A stretch of DNA of 64,000 nucleotides from NCBI GenBank assembly GCA_035295125.1, contig DATGJP010000079.1:38105-102104 (forward strand), read 5' to 3'. The notes below the pieces were generated by a model. The model was not told where the DNA came from and searched no databases. It saw nothing but the letters and a program-made list of their open reading frames with translations. The translations under genes were made by a program, and so were the position numbers. Shown piece by piece: positions 42,351-50,904 of the stretch. How positions within the stretch are numbered: the first letter of the stretch is position 1; every line of letters starts with the position of its first letter. This stretch comes from JAICMB01 sp035295125 (GTDB lineage: Bacteria > Acidobacteriota > Terriglobia > Bryobacterales > Bryobacteraceae).

Positions 42351-44447
42351 TTATGTCAGTTGAATCGGAAGCTTCCGGATGCGCTTGCCCGTTGCCGCGT
42401 AAATCGCGTTGCACACCGCCGGCGCGATGGCAGGCACAGCCGACTCGCCAATTCCACCCGGCGCATTCTCCGTGCGCACGATGTGAACATCCACCTGCGG
42501 CATCTCGGCGATCCGCAGCACGTCATACTGATGGAAGTTCTCCTGCTGCACGCGCCCGCGGTCAATCGTGATCTGGCCCTTCAGCGCCGCCGCGAGTCCA
42601 TACACGATGCCGCTGCGGAGCTGCTGCTCGATCAATGCCGGATTCACGTTGTAGCCGCAATCCACCGCCGCCACCACCCGATGCACCCGCAGTTTGCCCT
42701 GCTTCACCGAAATCTCGGCCACCTGCGCGCTGTAGCTCCCGACGTTGTTCACCACTGCCACGCCGCGCGCCCGGCCGGCTGCAAGTGGCTTGCCCCAACC
42801 CGATTCCTCCGCGACCTTCTCGAGCACCGCGAGCAGCCTCGGTGATTTCGCGAGCAGTCGCCGTCGAAACTCCACCGGGTCTTTACCGCTCGCCGCCGCC
42901 ACCTCATCCAGGAAACTCTCCACGAAAAACGTGTTCTGCGTGTAGCCCACCGCTCGCCAGAACGAGACCGGAATCCCGACATCGGTCAGATGATAATCGA
43001 CGAGTATATTCGGAACCGCATAGGGCAGATCGGCCGCGCCCTCGACGCTGGTACGGTCCATGCCGCCCTGCGGCGCCGATCCCGACGTTGTCTGCAGGAT
43101 CGAAGGGCAGGCAATTCTCGTGGTCCAGGCCGTTGGCCAGCCATCCGCATCCACCGCGGCGGAAAAACGCGCCAGCGAAGCCGGACGATACAGATCGTGC
43201 TGCATATCGTCCTCGCGAGACCACGTCAGCTTCACCGGAACACCCAACGCCTTCGAGATCTCGACTGCTTCGACGATATAATCCGTGCCGCCCCGCCGTC
43301 CGAATCCACCACCCAGATACAGCGTGTGAATGCGCACATTGTCCGGTTTCAATCCGGTGATCTTTACCGCGGCGTCGCGCGCCCAGCTTTGCACCTGCGT
43401 GGAAGCCCAAATATCGCACTCATCCGCCCGCACGTGAGCTGTCGCATTCAGCGGTTCCATCGCGGCATGCGCGAGGAACGGCGCCTCATACACTGCTTCA
43501 ATCTTCTTCGCCCCGCCCGCCAGCACGCCCGCGGGGTCCCCTTCCTTGCGCGCGACCGCACCCGGCTGTAGTGTGCGCTCCGCGAACAGCTTGCTGATCC
43601 CGTCGCTGTTCATGGTGGCCGTGGGACCCTCGTTCCACTCCACCTTCAGCGCGCGCCGGCCCTCCATCGCGTTCCAGGTATTGTCGGCAACCACCGCGAC
43701 GCCGGAAGAAATCTGCACAACGTGTTTCACACCGGGAACAGCTTTGGCCGCCGAGTCGTCGAACTTCGCAACCTTGCCGCCAAACACCGGACACCGGGCG
43801 ACCGTGGCGTAAAGCATGCCCGGCATCCGGAAATCCAGCCCGAACTGCGCCTGCCCGTTCACCTTCACCGGTGTATCGAGCCGCTTCATCGGCGTCCCGA
43901 CCAGCCAAAACTCCTTAGGACTCTTCAGCGCCGGACTCGACGGCGGCGAAAGCCGGGAAGCCGCTTCCGCCAGGCTGCCGTAGCTGAGCCGGGCATTAGT
44001 TGCGGTATTCACGACCGAGCCGTTCTCCGCATGGCATTGCGATGCCGCGACGCCCCACTGACGCGCTGCCGCTTCCACCAGCATCTCGCGGGCCGCCGCC
44101 CCGGCCTTGCGCATCGTCGTCCACTGCGTCCGGATGCTCATGCTCCCGAAAACGCCTTGCATCGGTCCGTAGGCCGCATCAACGGGAGCAAACTCGGTGC
44201 GAACCCGGTTCCAGTCGCATTCCAGTTCCTCGGCCAGCAGCATCGCGAGCGACGTGGCCGTCCCCTGTCCCATCTCGGCCTTCGTGATCATCAGCGTGAC
44301 CGAATCGTCCGAGGCGACGTGAACATATGCGTTCACCCTCGTTCGGCCGCTTTGCGCCGCCAGCCGGAAGCGCAGGGTGAGTCCCGCAGCGGCGGCAATA
44401 CCGGTCTGCAGGAAGGCGCGGCGATTGAGTTTTGTGATGCTGCTCAT
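42351..44447 (-). CDS. molybdopterin-binding large subunit, isoquinoline 1-oxidoreductase-beta-like
   Basis: The protein has 698 residues. A Tat signal (KLNRRAFLQTGIAAAAGLT) indicates export. The molybdenum-hydroxylase large subunit follows: VHVASDDSVTLMITKAEMGQGTATSLAMLLAEE, LGGGFGRRGGTDYIVEAVEISKALGVPVKLTWSREDDM, FWRAVGYTQNTFFVESFLDE, GGIGESAVPAIAPAVCNA (catalytic Glu) and two degenerate gene-duplication halves. It hydroxylates an N-heterocycle or an aldehyde. ATG 44447 overlaps the small-subunit stop by 4 bp; the frame's upstream extension (to 44858) lies in that gene. Confidence 0.93.
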   Translation of the reverse strand: MSSITKLNRRAFLQTGIAAAAGLTLRFRLAAQSGRTRVNAYVHVASDDSVTLMITKAEMGQGTATSLAMLLAEELECDWNRVRTEFAPVDAAYGPMQGVFGSMSIRTQWTTMRKAGAAAREMLVEAAARQWGVAASQCHAENGSVVNTATNARLSYGSLAEAASRLSPPSSPALKSPKEFWLVGTPMKRLDTPVKVNGQAQFGLDFRMPGMLYATVARCPVFGGKVAKFDDSAAKAVPGVKHVVQISSGVAVVADNTWNAMEGRRALKVEWNEGPTATMNSDGISKLFAERTLQPGAVARKEGDPAGVLAGGAKKIEAVYEAPFLAHAAMEPLNATAHVRADECDIWASTQVQSWARDAAVKITGLKPDNVRIHTLYLGGGFGRRGGTDYIVEAVEISKALGVPVKLTWSREDDMQHDLYRPASLARFSAAVDADGWPTAWTTRIACPSILQTTSGSAPQGGMDRTSVEGAADLPYAVPNILVDYHLTDVGIPVSFWRAVGYTQNTFFVESFLDEVAAASGKDPVEFRRRLLAKSPRLLAVLEKVAEESGWGKPLAAGRARGVAVVNNVGSYSAQVAEISVKQGKLRVHRVVAAVDCGYNVNPALIEQQLRSGIVYGLAAALKGQITIDRGRVQQENFHQYDVLRIAEMPQVDVHIVRTENAPGGIGESAVPAIAPAVCNAIYAATGKRIRKLPIQLT

Positions 44448-44926
44448 GCTGCGCCTCCTTCCTTCTTCGCCGCCATCAGAACCGCGGCCCGGTGGATAGC
44501 GGCCCGGATTTCCTGGTAGGTCCCACAGCGGCAGATATTCCCGTTCATCACCTCGTCGATATCCGCATCTGTCGGCTGTGAATTCTTGGCCAGAAGCGCT
44601 GCCGCGGACATAATTTGTCCGGATTGGCAGTACCCACACTGCGGTACGTCGCCCTCCACCCATGCGCGTTGCACCGCGTGCGTGCTCGCTTCCGACAGGC
44701 CTTCGATGGTGACCACCTTCTTCCCCGCGACCGTCGAAACTGGCGTGATGCACGACCGGATCGCCCGTCCCTCGACATGGACCGTGCAAGCGCCGCATTG
44801 GGCGATGCCACAGCCAAATTTCGTTCCCGTGAGGCCGAGCGTATCGCGCAGGACCCACAGCAGCGGCATCTTCGGATTCACATCAACCGCTTGACGTTTG
44901 CCGTTCAAGGTGAAGGTGATGGCCAT
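44444..44926 (-). CDS. (2Fe-2S)-binding small subunit, IorA-like
   Basis: The protein has 160 residues with two [2Fe-2S] clusters: the plant-ferredoxin-type site (KFGCGIAQCGACTVHVEG, with a following Cys) and the second all-helical site (QCGYCQSGQIMSAAALL and NICRCGTYQEIRAAIHRA). It passes electrons from the molybdenum centre of the large subunit. It lacks a signal peptide and is probably exported with the Tat-bearing large subunit. It is translationally coupled to that subunit through a 4-bp overlap; a FAD subunit is absent, as in IorAB. Confidence 0.95.
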   Translation of the reverse strand: MAITFTLNGKRQAVDVNPKMPLLWVLRDTLGLTGTKFGCGIAQCGACTVHVEGRAIRSCITPVSTVAGKKVVTIEGLSEASTHAVQRAWVEGDVPQCGYCQSGQIMSAAALLAKNSQPTDADIDEVMNGNICRCGTYQEIRAAIHRAAVLMAAKKEGGAA

Positions 44927-45042
44927 TTTGTACTCCTTTCAAAAGAAGCGTTCTTCTATTCTAGATGTTGTGGCCTGTTATGTCCTACAAGCTTGCTGCG
45001 GTATAACAGTAGTTCCACAACGCCGAACAAGGACCCCCGGCC

Positions 45043-46080
45043 GTGAATGATAATTTCCGCGCCTCTCTGACCGCCCCGAACGACCCACTGGCGAAGATTC
45101 TCGATCTGGCGGACGACGCCATCATCTCGGTCGATGAGGAGCAGAGAATCCTGCTCTTCAACCAGGGTGCGGAGCGGATCTTCGGCTATTCCTGTGCTGA
45201 AGTGCACGGCCAACCGCTCGATGTTCTGCTGCCCTCCCCGCTAGTCAGCATGCATCGTGCACATATCCACGAATTCAGTCACTCGCCGGTATCCGCCCGC
45301 CGCATGGGCGAGAGACGTGAAATCCGGGGCCGTCGCAAGGATGGCACCGAATTCCCCGCCGAAGCTTCCATTTCCAAAGTCGACGTCGGCGGACAGCGCA
45401 TGTACACCGTCATCCTTCGCGATGTCACCAGCCGGGTCCTGGCCGAAGAGCAGATCCGTACATCGCTTCGGGAAAAGGAAGCACTCCTCAAGGAAATCCA
45501 CCATCGCGTCAAGAACAACCTGCAGGTCGTCTCCAGCCTCCTGGGCTTGCAATCGCGTGCCGTCGCCGACCAGCAGATGCGCAAGATGTTCCAGGAAAGC
45601 CAGAACCGGATTCACTCCATGGCCCTGCTGCACGAGAGCCTCTACCAATCCGACAACCTCTCGCGGGTCGACTTCCCCGAGTACATCCTCCAGCTCGCAA
45701 TGCATCTGTTCCACTCTTACGGAGTTCGCGGAGAACAGGTGAAGCTCACCACCGCGCTCGACAAGCTGTACCTCACCCTTGATGCCGCCGTCCCTTGTGG
45801 CCTGATTATTAACGAGCTCATCTCAAACTCGCTGAAGTATGCGTTCCCGGAGGGCCGTCACGGTGAAGTGCACATTGCTCTTCACGAGCACCCGGTGGGA
45901 ACGGCTCAGCTTGTAGTCGCCGACAACGGGGTCGGCCTTAGCAAAGATGTGGATTGGCGAACGTCGCGATCGTTGGGGCTGCGGCTCGTCCGCACGCTTG
46001 CGGAGCAATTGGGTGCGAGAATTGAAGTGGAATCGCGGGTAGGGACCGAAGTCCGGCTCACTTTCTCGGCCGCCGCGTAA
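45043..46080 (+). CDS. cytosolic PAS sensor histidine kinase (HisKA_2)
   Basis: The protein has 345 residues without transmembrane segments. A PAS domain (about 15-140: ILDLADDAIISVDEEQRILLFNQGAERIFGYS, RRKDGTEFPAEASISK, VILRDVTSRVLAEEQ) precedes a HisKA_2 dimerisation helix (LLKEIHHRVKNNLQVVSSLLGL) and HATPase (NELISNSLKYAFPEG, VVADNGVGLSKD, LGLRLVRTLAEQLGA). GTG 45043 is the start. It is 38 bp upstream of the sigma-54 activator and probably phosphorylates it, an unusual pairing because HisKA_2 kinases more often partner other receivers. Confidence 0.9.
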   Translation: MNDNFRASLTAPNDPLAKILDLADDAIISVDEEQRILLFNQGAERIFGYSCAEVHGQPLDVLLPSPLVSMHRAHIHEFSHSPVSARRMGERREIRGRRKDGTEFPAEASISKVDVGGQRMYTVILRDVTSRVLAEEQIRTSLREKEALLKEIHHRVKNNLQVVSSLLGLQSRAVADQQMRKMFQESQNRIHSMALLHESLYQSDNLSRVDFPEYILQLAMHLFHSYGVRGEQVKLTTALDKLYLTLDAAVPCGLIINELISNSLKYAFPEGRHGEVHIALHEHPVGTAQLVVADNGVGLSKDVDWRTSRSLGLRLVRTLAEQLGARIEVESRVGTEVRLTFSAAA

Positions 46081-46118
46081 TTTATTTCGAGCCTGAGCCA
46101 GGACTCGAAGGGGAGCAC

Positions 46119-47906
46119 ATGCCAGCACGCATTCTGATCGTCGAGGATGAGCGAATTACGGCCGAGGACCTCCAGGACATTTTGACCGACCTGGGCTATG
46201 AAGTTGTCGACATCGTCTCGAGCGGCACCGACGCCATCCGCCGCGCCGAGGAGGCAAAACCCGATCTGGCCTTGATGGACATCCGCATTAAAGGTGACAT
46301 GGACGGAACCCAGGTGGCCGCCGTCCTGCGAAGCCGTTTCAATATTCCGGTTGTCTATCTGACCGCCCACGCTGACGCCGAAACACTGGAGCGCGCCAAG
46401 GTCGCCCAGCCTCTCGGCTACATCACCAAGCCGTTTCAGGAAGCCGAGTTGCACGCCAACGTCGAGATGGCTCTGCACAAACACCGCGAGGACCTCAAAG
46501 CCAGAGACCGTGAGGACGTGCTCGCGTCTACGCTCGCCGCACTCGGCGAAGGGGTCATCTCGACGAGTGTGTCCGGGACCGTGACACTCCTGAATACGAA
46601 GGCAGAAGTGTGGACCGGCTGGAGCGCGAGAGAAGCGCTGGGCAAGAAACTGGATGAAGTTTTCCCGCTCGTCCAGCAGTCGACAGGTCAACGCCTGGAG
46701 GAGCCGCTCATTCGCGTCCTTGAGCTGGGCGTCATCGAGGAGTTCGGCAACGGCACAGTCCTGTTGCGAAAAGATGGCACTCAGCGGGCTGTTGAAGGCA
46801 GCATCGCGCCCATTCGTAGCCACGAAGGCGACATCTCTGGAGTGGTGATCGTGTTCGGTGGTGCCAAGACTCCGGCAGAGCAATCGCAGGGGGCTCCCGC
46901 ATCCAAAGAGAAGGACGAAGATGGTATTGGCTTGGGCGACTTCAAAATGGTCGCCGCGTCGCCCCGCATGAAACAGGTCCTGCGCTTTGCAAAGCGCGTC
47001 GCCGAAAGCGAGGCGTCCACCATTCTCCTCGAGGGCGAGAGCGGCACCGGCAAAGACGTGGTCGCGCAGTACATGCACCATATCGGCAACCGCAGGAATG
47101 GTCCGTTTGTCTCCCTCAACTGCGCCGCCATTCCCGAGACCCTCATGGAAAGCGAGCTGTTCGGGTACGAAAAAGGCGCCTTTACCGATGCACGCGCGCC
47201 CAAGGCCGGAATTATGGAAGTGGCTTCCAGCGGAACGATCTTCCTCGACGAAATCGGGGAGATGCCGATCGTTCTTCAGGCGAAGTTGCTGCGCGTCCTC
47301 GAGGATCAACGCTTCCGGCGCCTCGGCGGGGTGCGCGACATCCAGGTGGATCTTCGCGTTATGGCGGCCACCAACCGCAAGCTCGTGGAAGCCATCGATG
47401 AAGGAAAATTCCGCCTCGACCTGTACTACCGGCTGAACGTGATTCAGATCTGTCTGCCGGCATTACGGGAACGCCGTGAAGATATCCTGCCGCTCGCCCG
47501 CTACTTCATCCAGATGTACAATACGCGATTCCGGCGTAGCATCAACGGCCTCTCTCGAGGAGCCGAGCAAACCTTGGTCGAATACGAATGGCCGGGCAAC
47601 GTGCGCGAACTCCGCAACATGGTGGAGCGCGCCATGATCCTCGAGGAGACCGACTGGATCCAGCCCTCCAGCCTCCAGTTGGAGGGGCGCATTCAGCAAA
47701 CCCTCGCCGAAGGCCCCCAGGCGGGAACACTGGAACAGGCCGAAAGAAGTCTGCTGGTCCAGGCCCTCGAAAAAGCCGAAGGCAACCAGACCCGCGCCGC
47801 CGTCCTCCTCGGAATCAGCCGCGATGCCCTGCGCTACAAGATGAAAAAGTTCAATCTGGGCCGCAAAGGCGACGGCTCCGACGAAGGCAAGCGAGTCACC
47901 GCTTAG
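46119..47906 (+). CDS. sigma-54-dependent response regulator with a PAS domain
   Basis: The protein has 595 residues: receiver (about 1-120, RILIVEDERITAEDLQDILTD, D54 in DLALMDIRIKGDMDG, TKPF), PAS (about 130-245), AAA+ (about 275-510) and a Fis-type helix-turn-helix (about 545-590). AAA+ motifs include Walker A GESGTGKD, the loop GYEKGAFTDARAPKAG, FLDEIGEM, ATNRKL and YEWPGNVRELRNMVERAMIL. The sigma-54-contacting motif GAFTGA reads GAFTDA here. It activates sigma-54 promoters after phosphorylation. AGGGGAG precedes the ATG. The operon partner is the PAS kinase. Confidence 0.92.
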   Translation: MPARILIVEDERITAEDLQDILTDLGYEVVDIVSSGTDAIRRAEEAKPDLALMDIRIKGDMDGTQVAAVLRSRFNIPVVYLTAHADAETLERAKVAQPLGYITKPFQEAELHANVEMALHKHREDLKARDREDVLASTLAALGEGVISTSVSGTVTLLNTKAEVWTGWSAREALGKKLDEVFPLVQQSTGQRLEEPLIRVLELGVIEEFGNGTVLLRKDGTQRAVEGSIAPIRSHEGDISGVVIVFGGAKTPAEQSQGAPASKEKDEDGIGLGDFKMVAASPRMKQVLRFAKRVAESEASTILLEGESGTGKDVVAQYMHHIGNRRNGPFVSLNCAAIPETLMESELFGYEKGAFTDARAPKAGIMEVASSGTIFLDEIGEMPIVLQAKLLRVLEDQRFRRLGGVRDIQVDLRVMAATNRKLVEAIDEGKFRLDLYYRLNVIQICLPALRERREDILPLARYFIQMYNTRFRRSINGLSRGAEQTLVEYEWPGNVRELRNMVERAMILEETDWIQPSSLQLEGRIQQTLAEGPQAGTLEQAERSLLVQALEKAEGNQTRAAVLLGISRDALRYKMKKFNLGRKGDGSDEGKRVTA

Positions 47907-48150
47907 CTCTTCCAGGTAAAGAGCCGCCTCGGCAAGCACCGCTAACAAACCGGTGCCTGCCTTCTCCCTTGAAAGTCTTGTCCCACCATGGAGAGTCTGC
48001 CATGCGAACGCCAGATCAGCCTTGTTCCCAAAATCTTTAGGCTTCGGCTATGCGAATCCTGTTCCCCGCGTTCACCATGACCGTCACAGAAACCAAGTCG
48101 CCCGAGTTGCACGAGACGGCGTCGACGAAGTGCAAGAAAAAGGAGAACGA

Positions 48151-49203
48151 ATGAGATTGAAGAACGTGGTCATGGGCGCCGCGGCAGCATTCCTGGTATC
48201 GATGCCGGGTAATGCTCAGGCCATAGCCGATTTAGTAGCTGCTCCCGGAATCCCCGCGGGCAACCTTTTCGCTCCCCACACGCCGGCCGGCACATTGATC
48301 ATTGGCGAGAACCTGTGGGTCGGCGACGAGGCGCAAGGCTTGCGACATTATATTCCTGTCGATCCGAACAATGCCGATCCAATCAACACCGGTGAACTCA
48401 TGTTCGATAGCGACCCCAACTGGTCGCTGGGTGGCGGCTCGTGCTTTATTTGGTGTTCCGTGGGACAGGTAGCGCAGGATGGTACATCGCGCGCTTATCT
48501 TGCCGTCTACGATCACGCGAAAGGGCAGCCGGGCAATCCCGGCGGACCCGGAGTTTGGATGCTGCAACTCCAGCCGGTCTTCGGGCAATTTAGTCCGTTC
48601 GCGGGGATTAGCCCCGTCGCTCCCAACTCTGGTTTGGCTGGCGACCAGCCTACGGCAGTGGCGCTCGGACCAGATGGCAAGCTCTACGTCGGCTTCCTCA
48701 AGAATGGCAACATCAAGCGAATCACGAATCCCTCGGTCATAAATCCAACTCCGCAGGACCAAACGGTGGAGAGCGTTGGGGGTACACCAAATGGAAGACC
48801 TATCCGGTCGATAGCGTTTCTGGGAGCCGATCTATACATCGCAACAGACCAGGGGCTTGCCCTTGTCCGCAATGTTGCAGCTTGCCTCAACAACTCAGGT
48901 GGATGCGGAAACGCCGTAGCCGTGCAGGACGGGTTTGCGGGTTCGGCGCACGTAGCTGTGACCACTGACGGCGCCGGCAAAGTCTATTTTTCGGTGAACG
49001 GCGCTGTCCACCGCTACACCCCAGCCGATGGCCGCATTGTTACGGTAGCGTCAGGTTTCGTTTTTGTGAAAGGACACACCAATACGCTCTCCGTTGACGG
49101 ATTCGGCAATCTTTGGGTTGGAGACGATCCCAGCGACGGCGCCTTGAATTTTTCAGGTAGACTGTGGCGCATTCCGGCCAGCCGGGTCACTTCGATTCCC
49201 TAG
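48151..49203 (+). CDS. secreted beta-propeller-like protein
   Basis: The protein has 350 residues. An AAGGAG ribosome site before ATG 48151 and a signal peptide (LKNVVMGAAAAFLVSMPGNAQA) fix the start (a longer frame to 47953 is rejected). The mature protein repeats short blocks with the shape (V/A)ALGPDGKLYVGFLKNGNIKR, RSIAFLGADLYIATDQGL, HVAVTTDGAGKVYFSVNGAV and TLSVDGFGNLWVGDDPSDG, resembling NHL/SMP-30 propeller blades. A Cys pair (CFIWC) and another (CLNNSGGC) may be disulfides. Function unknown. It is followed by a repeat and converges on a toxin gene. Confidence 0.75.
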   Translation: MRLKNVVMGAAAAFLVSMPGNAQAIADLVAAPGIPAGNLFAPHTPAGTLIIGENLWVGDEAQGLRHYIPVDPNNADPINTGELMFDSDPNWSLGGGSCFIWCSVGQVAQDGTSRAYLAVYDHAKGQPGNPGGPGVWMLQLQPVFGQFSPFAGISPVAPNSGLAGDQPTAVALGPDGKLYVGFLKNGNIKRITNPSVINPTPQDQTVESVGGTPNGRPIRSIAFLGADLYIATDQGLALVRNVAACLNNSGGCGNAVAVQDGFAGSAHVAVTTDGAGKVYFSVNGAVHRYTPADGRIVTVASGFVFVKGHTNTLSVDGFGNLWVGDDPSDGALNFSGRLWRIPASRVTSIP

Positions 49204-49226
49204 CAGGATTGCCTCGGGATTGCATC

Positions 49227-49316
49227 CTGGCTCGCAACCTGTTGAGCCATAAAGGTGGCGCAGTCGGTTTCGCCTGCGCATGCCGCTCTCAAAGATTTCT
49301 GCCACGGGCTGCTGCT
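49227..49316. repeat. compound hairpin repeat
   Basis: CTGGCTCGCAACCTGTTGAGCC precedes the core GTGGCGCAGTCGGTTTCGCCTGCGC, followed by the outer-arm sequence TTCTGCCACGGGCTGCT. It lies between the convergent propeller and doc genes. Frames reading through it give the spurious MAQSVSPAHAALKDF-type peptide. Confidence 0.8.
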
Positions 49317-49383
49317 CTGTAGGTCCACTTCCGGGCACCGTTTCGTTGCCTTGGACCTCGCCGGAGATGCGCTGGGCTCGCCT

Positions 49384-49842
49384 TCATCCCAACACTCCTG
49401 GCCTGCAACGCAATTCAAAAATCTCCGTCAGTTGTCCCTTCGACACGCGACCCGAAGCCACCCCGAGAACCACATCCACCAGTTCCTCGTTCCCAAACGT
49501 AGGTTCCCAATCGTTGATTCTAAGGAACGTGATCGCGGTGTTCGCCCCGACACGCTTGTTGCCGTCAATGAAGGCATGATCCTGGCAGACGTGAAACAGG
49601 TACGCGGCTGCCATTGCGGGAATCGTCACATGCAGGAACTCGCCGCCAAAGGTCGCCTGCGGTGTTGCTATGGCAGATTCGAGCCCCGCGGGATCGCGAA
49701 TTCCCGATGACCCTCCGTACCGCTCGATCTGCTGGCGATGAATTTCCAGGACCTCATCCCAGGAAAGAAAATCCGGGGAAAGAAAGTTCGGCTCCGGCCC
49801 AGGCGTCACTTCACTCGGCGAGTTTCTTGAATGCCGGGCCAT
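49384..49842 (-). CDS. doc: Fic/Doc (death-on-curing) family toxin
   Basis: The protein has 152 residues: FLSWDEVLEIHRQQIERYGGSSGIRDPAGLESAIATPQATFGG (Doc N-terminal signature) and HAFIDGNKRVGANTAITFLRIN (Fic motif HxFxDGNKRxG, intact). Doc-type Fic proteins phosphorylate or AMPylate targets such as EF-Tu, halting translation. It follows an AbrB/MazE-type antitoxin with a 32-bp overlap, in antitoxin-toxin order. The N-terminus (MARHSRNSPSEVTPGPEPN) precedes the canonical start and may be shorter in vivo. Confidence 0.9.
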   Translation of the reverse strand: MARHSRNSPSEVTPGPEPNFLSPDFLSWDEVLEIHRQQIERYGGSSGIRDPAGLESAIATPQATFGGEFLHVTIPAMAAAYLFHVCQDHAFIDGNKRVGANTAITFLRINDWEPTFGNEELVDVVLGVASGRVSKGQLTEIFELRCRPGVLG

Positions 49843-50038
49843 ATCGCTCGTGCGCCCACTGCTGTGCCATCTCGAATTTCGTCTGCCGGGAGGACGGCTG
49901 TGCCGGGGTAATGATGAGACGTTGGCCGTCGGTGCTCACTTCAAGGGGGGTAGAAGGATCGATTTTCAGCAGATCGAGAATAGGCCGGTCAATTACGAGA
50001 GCCAGGCTGTTGCCGTGCTTCGTCAGCTTTTTGAGCAT
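49811..50038 (-). CDS. AbrB/MazE-family antitoxin
   Basis: The protein has 75 residues. The N-terminal AbrB/MazE swapped-hairpin barrel is visible: MLKKLTKHGNSLALVIDRPIL, LLKIDPSTPLEVSTDGQRLIIT. The C-terminal tail (MAQQWAHERYGPAFKKLAE) would wrap the toxin. It pairs with the downstream Doc toxin and probably autorepresses through the palindrome at 50041-50079. The combination of an AbrB-type antitoxin with a Doc toxin differs from the textbook Phd/Doc pair. Confidence 0.9.
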   Translation of the reverse strand: MLKKLTKHGNSLALVIDRPILDLLKIDPSTPLEVSTDGQRLIITPAQPSSRQTKFEMAQQWAHERYGPAFKKLAE

Positions 50039-50040
50039 GA

Positions 50041-50079
50041 GGTGTTTCGTATGTCCAATGTATCACCAAACGATACACC
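50041..50079. promoter_or_regulatory. candidate toxin-antitoxin operator
   Basis: The arms GGTGTTTCGTATG (50041-50053) and CAAACGATACACC (50067-50079) are an imperfect inverted repeat (11 of 13 matching). A nested perfect repeat TGTATC...GATACA lies at 50059-50077. The site is 3 bp before the antitoxin ATG, where autorepression is expected. Confidence 0.55.
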
Positions 50080-50135
50080 CGTTGCCGAAATTGAAGCGCG
50101 TGGAAAAACTCCACACTTTATCCGAAAATCCGGAC

Positions 50136-50636
50136 TTAACTGATCGCAGTTATCGGACTCGGCGTCCGCTGCAACAATCGAGCTCCCGCCGACGGCTCGA
50201 CAAGCGCCCCGGGATTGAACACGGACCGCCCCTGCGCGATCTGCCGCGAATCGTCGCTCGAGTCTTCGACGACCATTTCATGCTCGATCCAGTTCGATAA
50301 CGGCAAATTCCGGAAGTAGAGCCGCTCCTGCAATATCATCGATTTGGTCTGCGCCGTCGCCGTTTTGTTCTCCCGGAAATAGTGGCGCTCTTCCACCCGG
50401 AACTCCTGCATGAACTCATCCAGCGCCTTCCGCCGCGTGGATTCCTCCGCCGCCCGAACGCGCTCTTCCAACGTCACCTTGTTGGAATTCAGCAAAGCAT
50501 TCGCCTCCGCTAAGTTTTCCCTTTCTTTGGCTAGCGCAACCTCCATTCTTGCCTGCATAATAAAGAACGAAAGCAGTGCTGAGCCAGCAGCAACGAACAC
50601 CGGCAGGAGTACCCATATTACTGCGTCGAAGTTCAT
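50136..50636 (-). CDS. membrane-anchored coiled-coil protein
   Basis: I recognise no family in this 166-residue protein. One N-terminal transmembrane segment (AVIWVLLPVFVAAGSALLSFFIM) is followed by a long helix rich in Glu, Ala and Arg (residues 30-80, MEVALAKERENLAEANALL). Then come a charged YFRENKT region and a C-terminal tail (SSDDSRQIAQGRSVFNP). The layout suggests a membrane-tethered scaffold. It is downstream of nothing obvious and separate from the toxin-antitoxin pair. Confidence 0.6.
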   Translation of the reverse strand: MNFDAVIWVLLPVFVAAGSALLSFFIMQARMEVALAKERENLAEANALLNSNKVTLEERVRAAEESTRRKALDEFMQEFRVEERHYFRENKTATAQTKSMILQERLYFRNLPLSNWIEHEMVVEDSSDDSRQIAQGRSVFNPGALVEPSAGARLLQRTPSPITAIS

Positions 50637-50812
50637 ACTACTGCTAAGATCGTCCTAAACCGTAAAAAGCTTAGGGACTAAGGTGACCGCCGTGTTGCCC
50701 TAGGGTTTCTGACCGGGACAGTTCTGCCACCGGTCTGTAAGCTGCGTTCTGCCGATATGTAGCTTATTCGGCCTTGTAGCGGTGCAAGGTTTAATTTACG
50801 ACGTGCCGCATG

Positions 50813-50835
50813 AAGCAGGTTCGTTCCACCTGCTT
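50813..50835. repeat. short perfect hairpin
   Basis: AAGCAGGT (50813-50820), loop TCGTTCC, ACCTGCTT (50828-50835) form an 8-bp stem, 70 bp before the downstream gene. It may be a fragment of the hairpin repeat family. Confidence 0.5.
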
Positions 50836-50904
50836 TAAACGATCTTTGAATACGGGGTTTTGGAGGCCGCAACGGGTGTGGCCTTCATACAGAAATCGGG
50901 GACT

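Noticed and set aside
44448..44858. N-terminal extension of the molybdenum-subunit frame
   Set aside because: It is the out-of-frame reading of the 2Fe-2S gene; the Tat signal begins at 44447.
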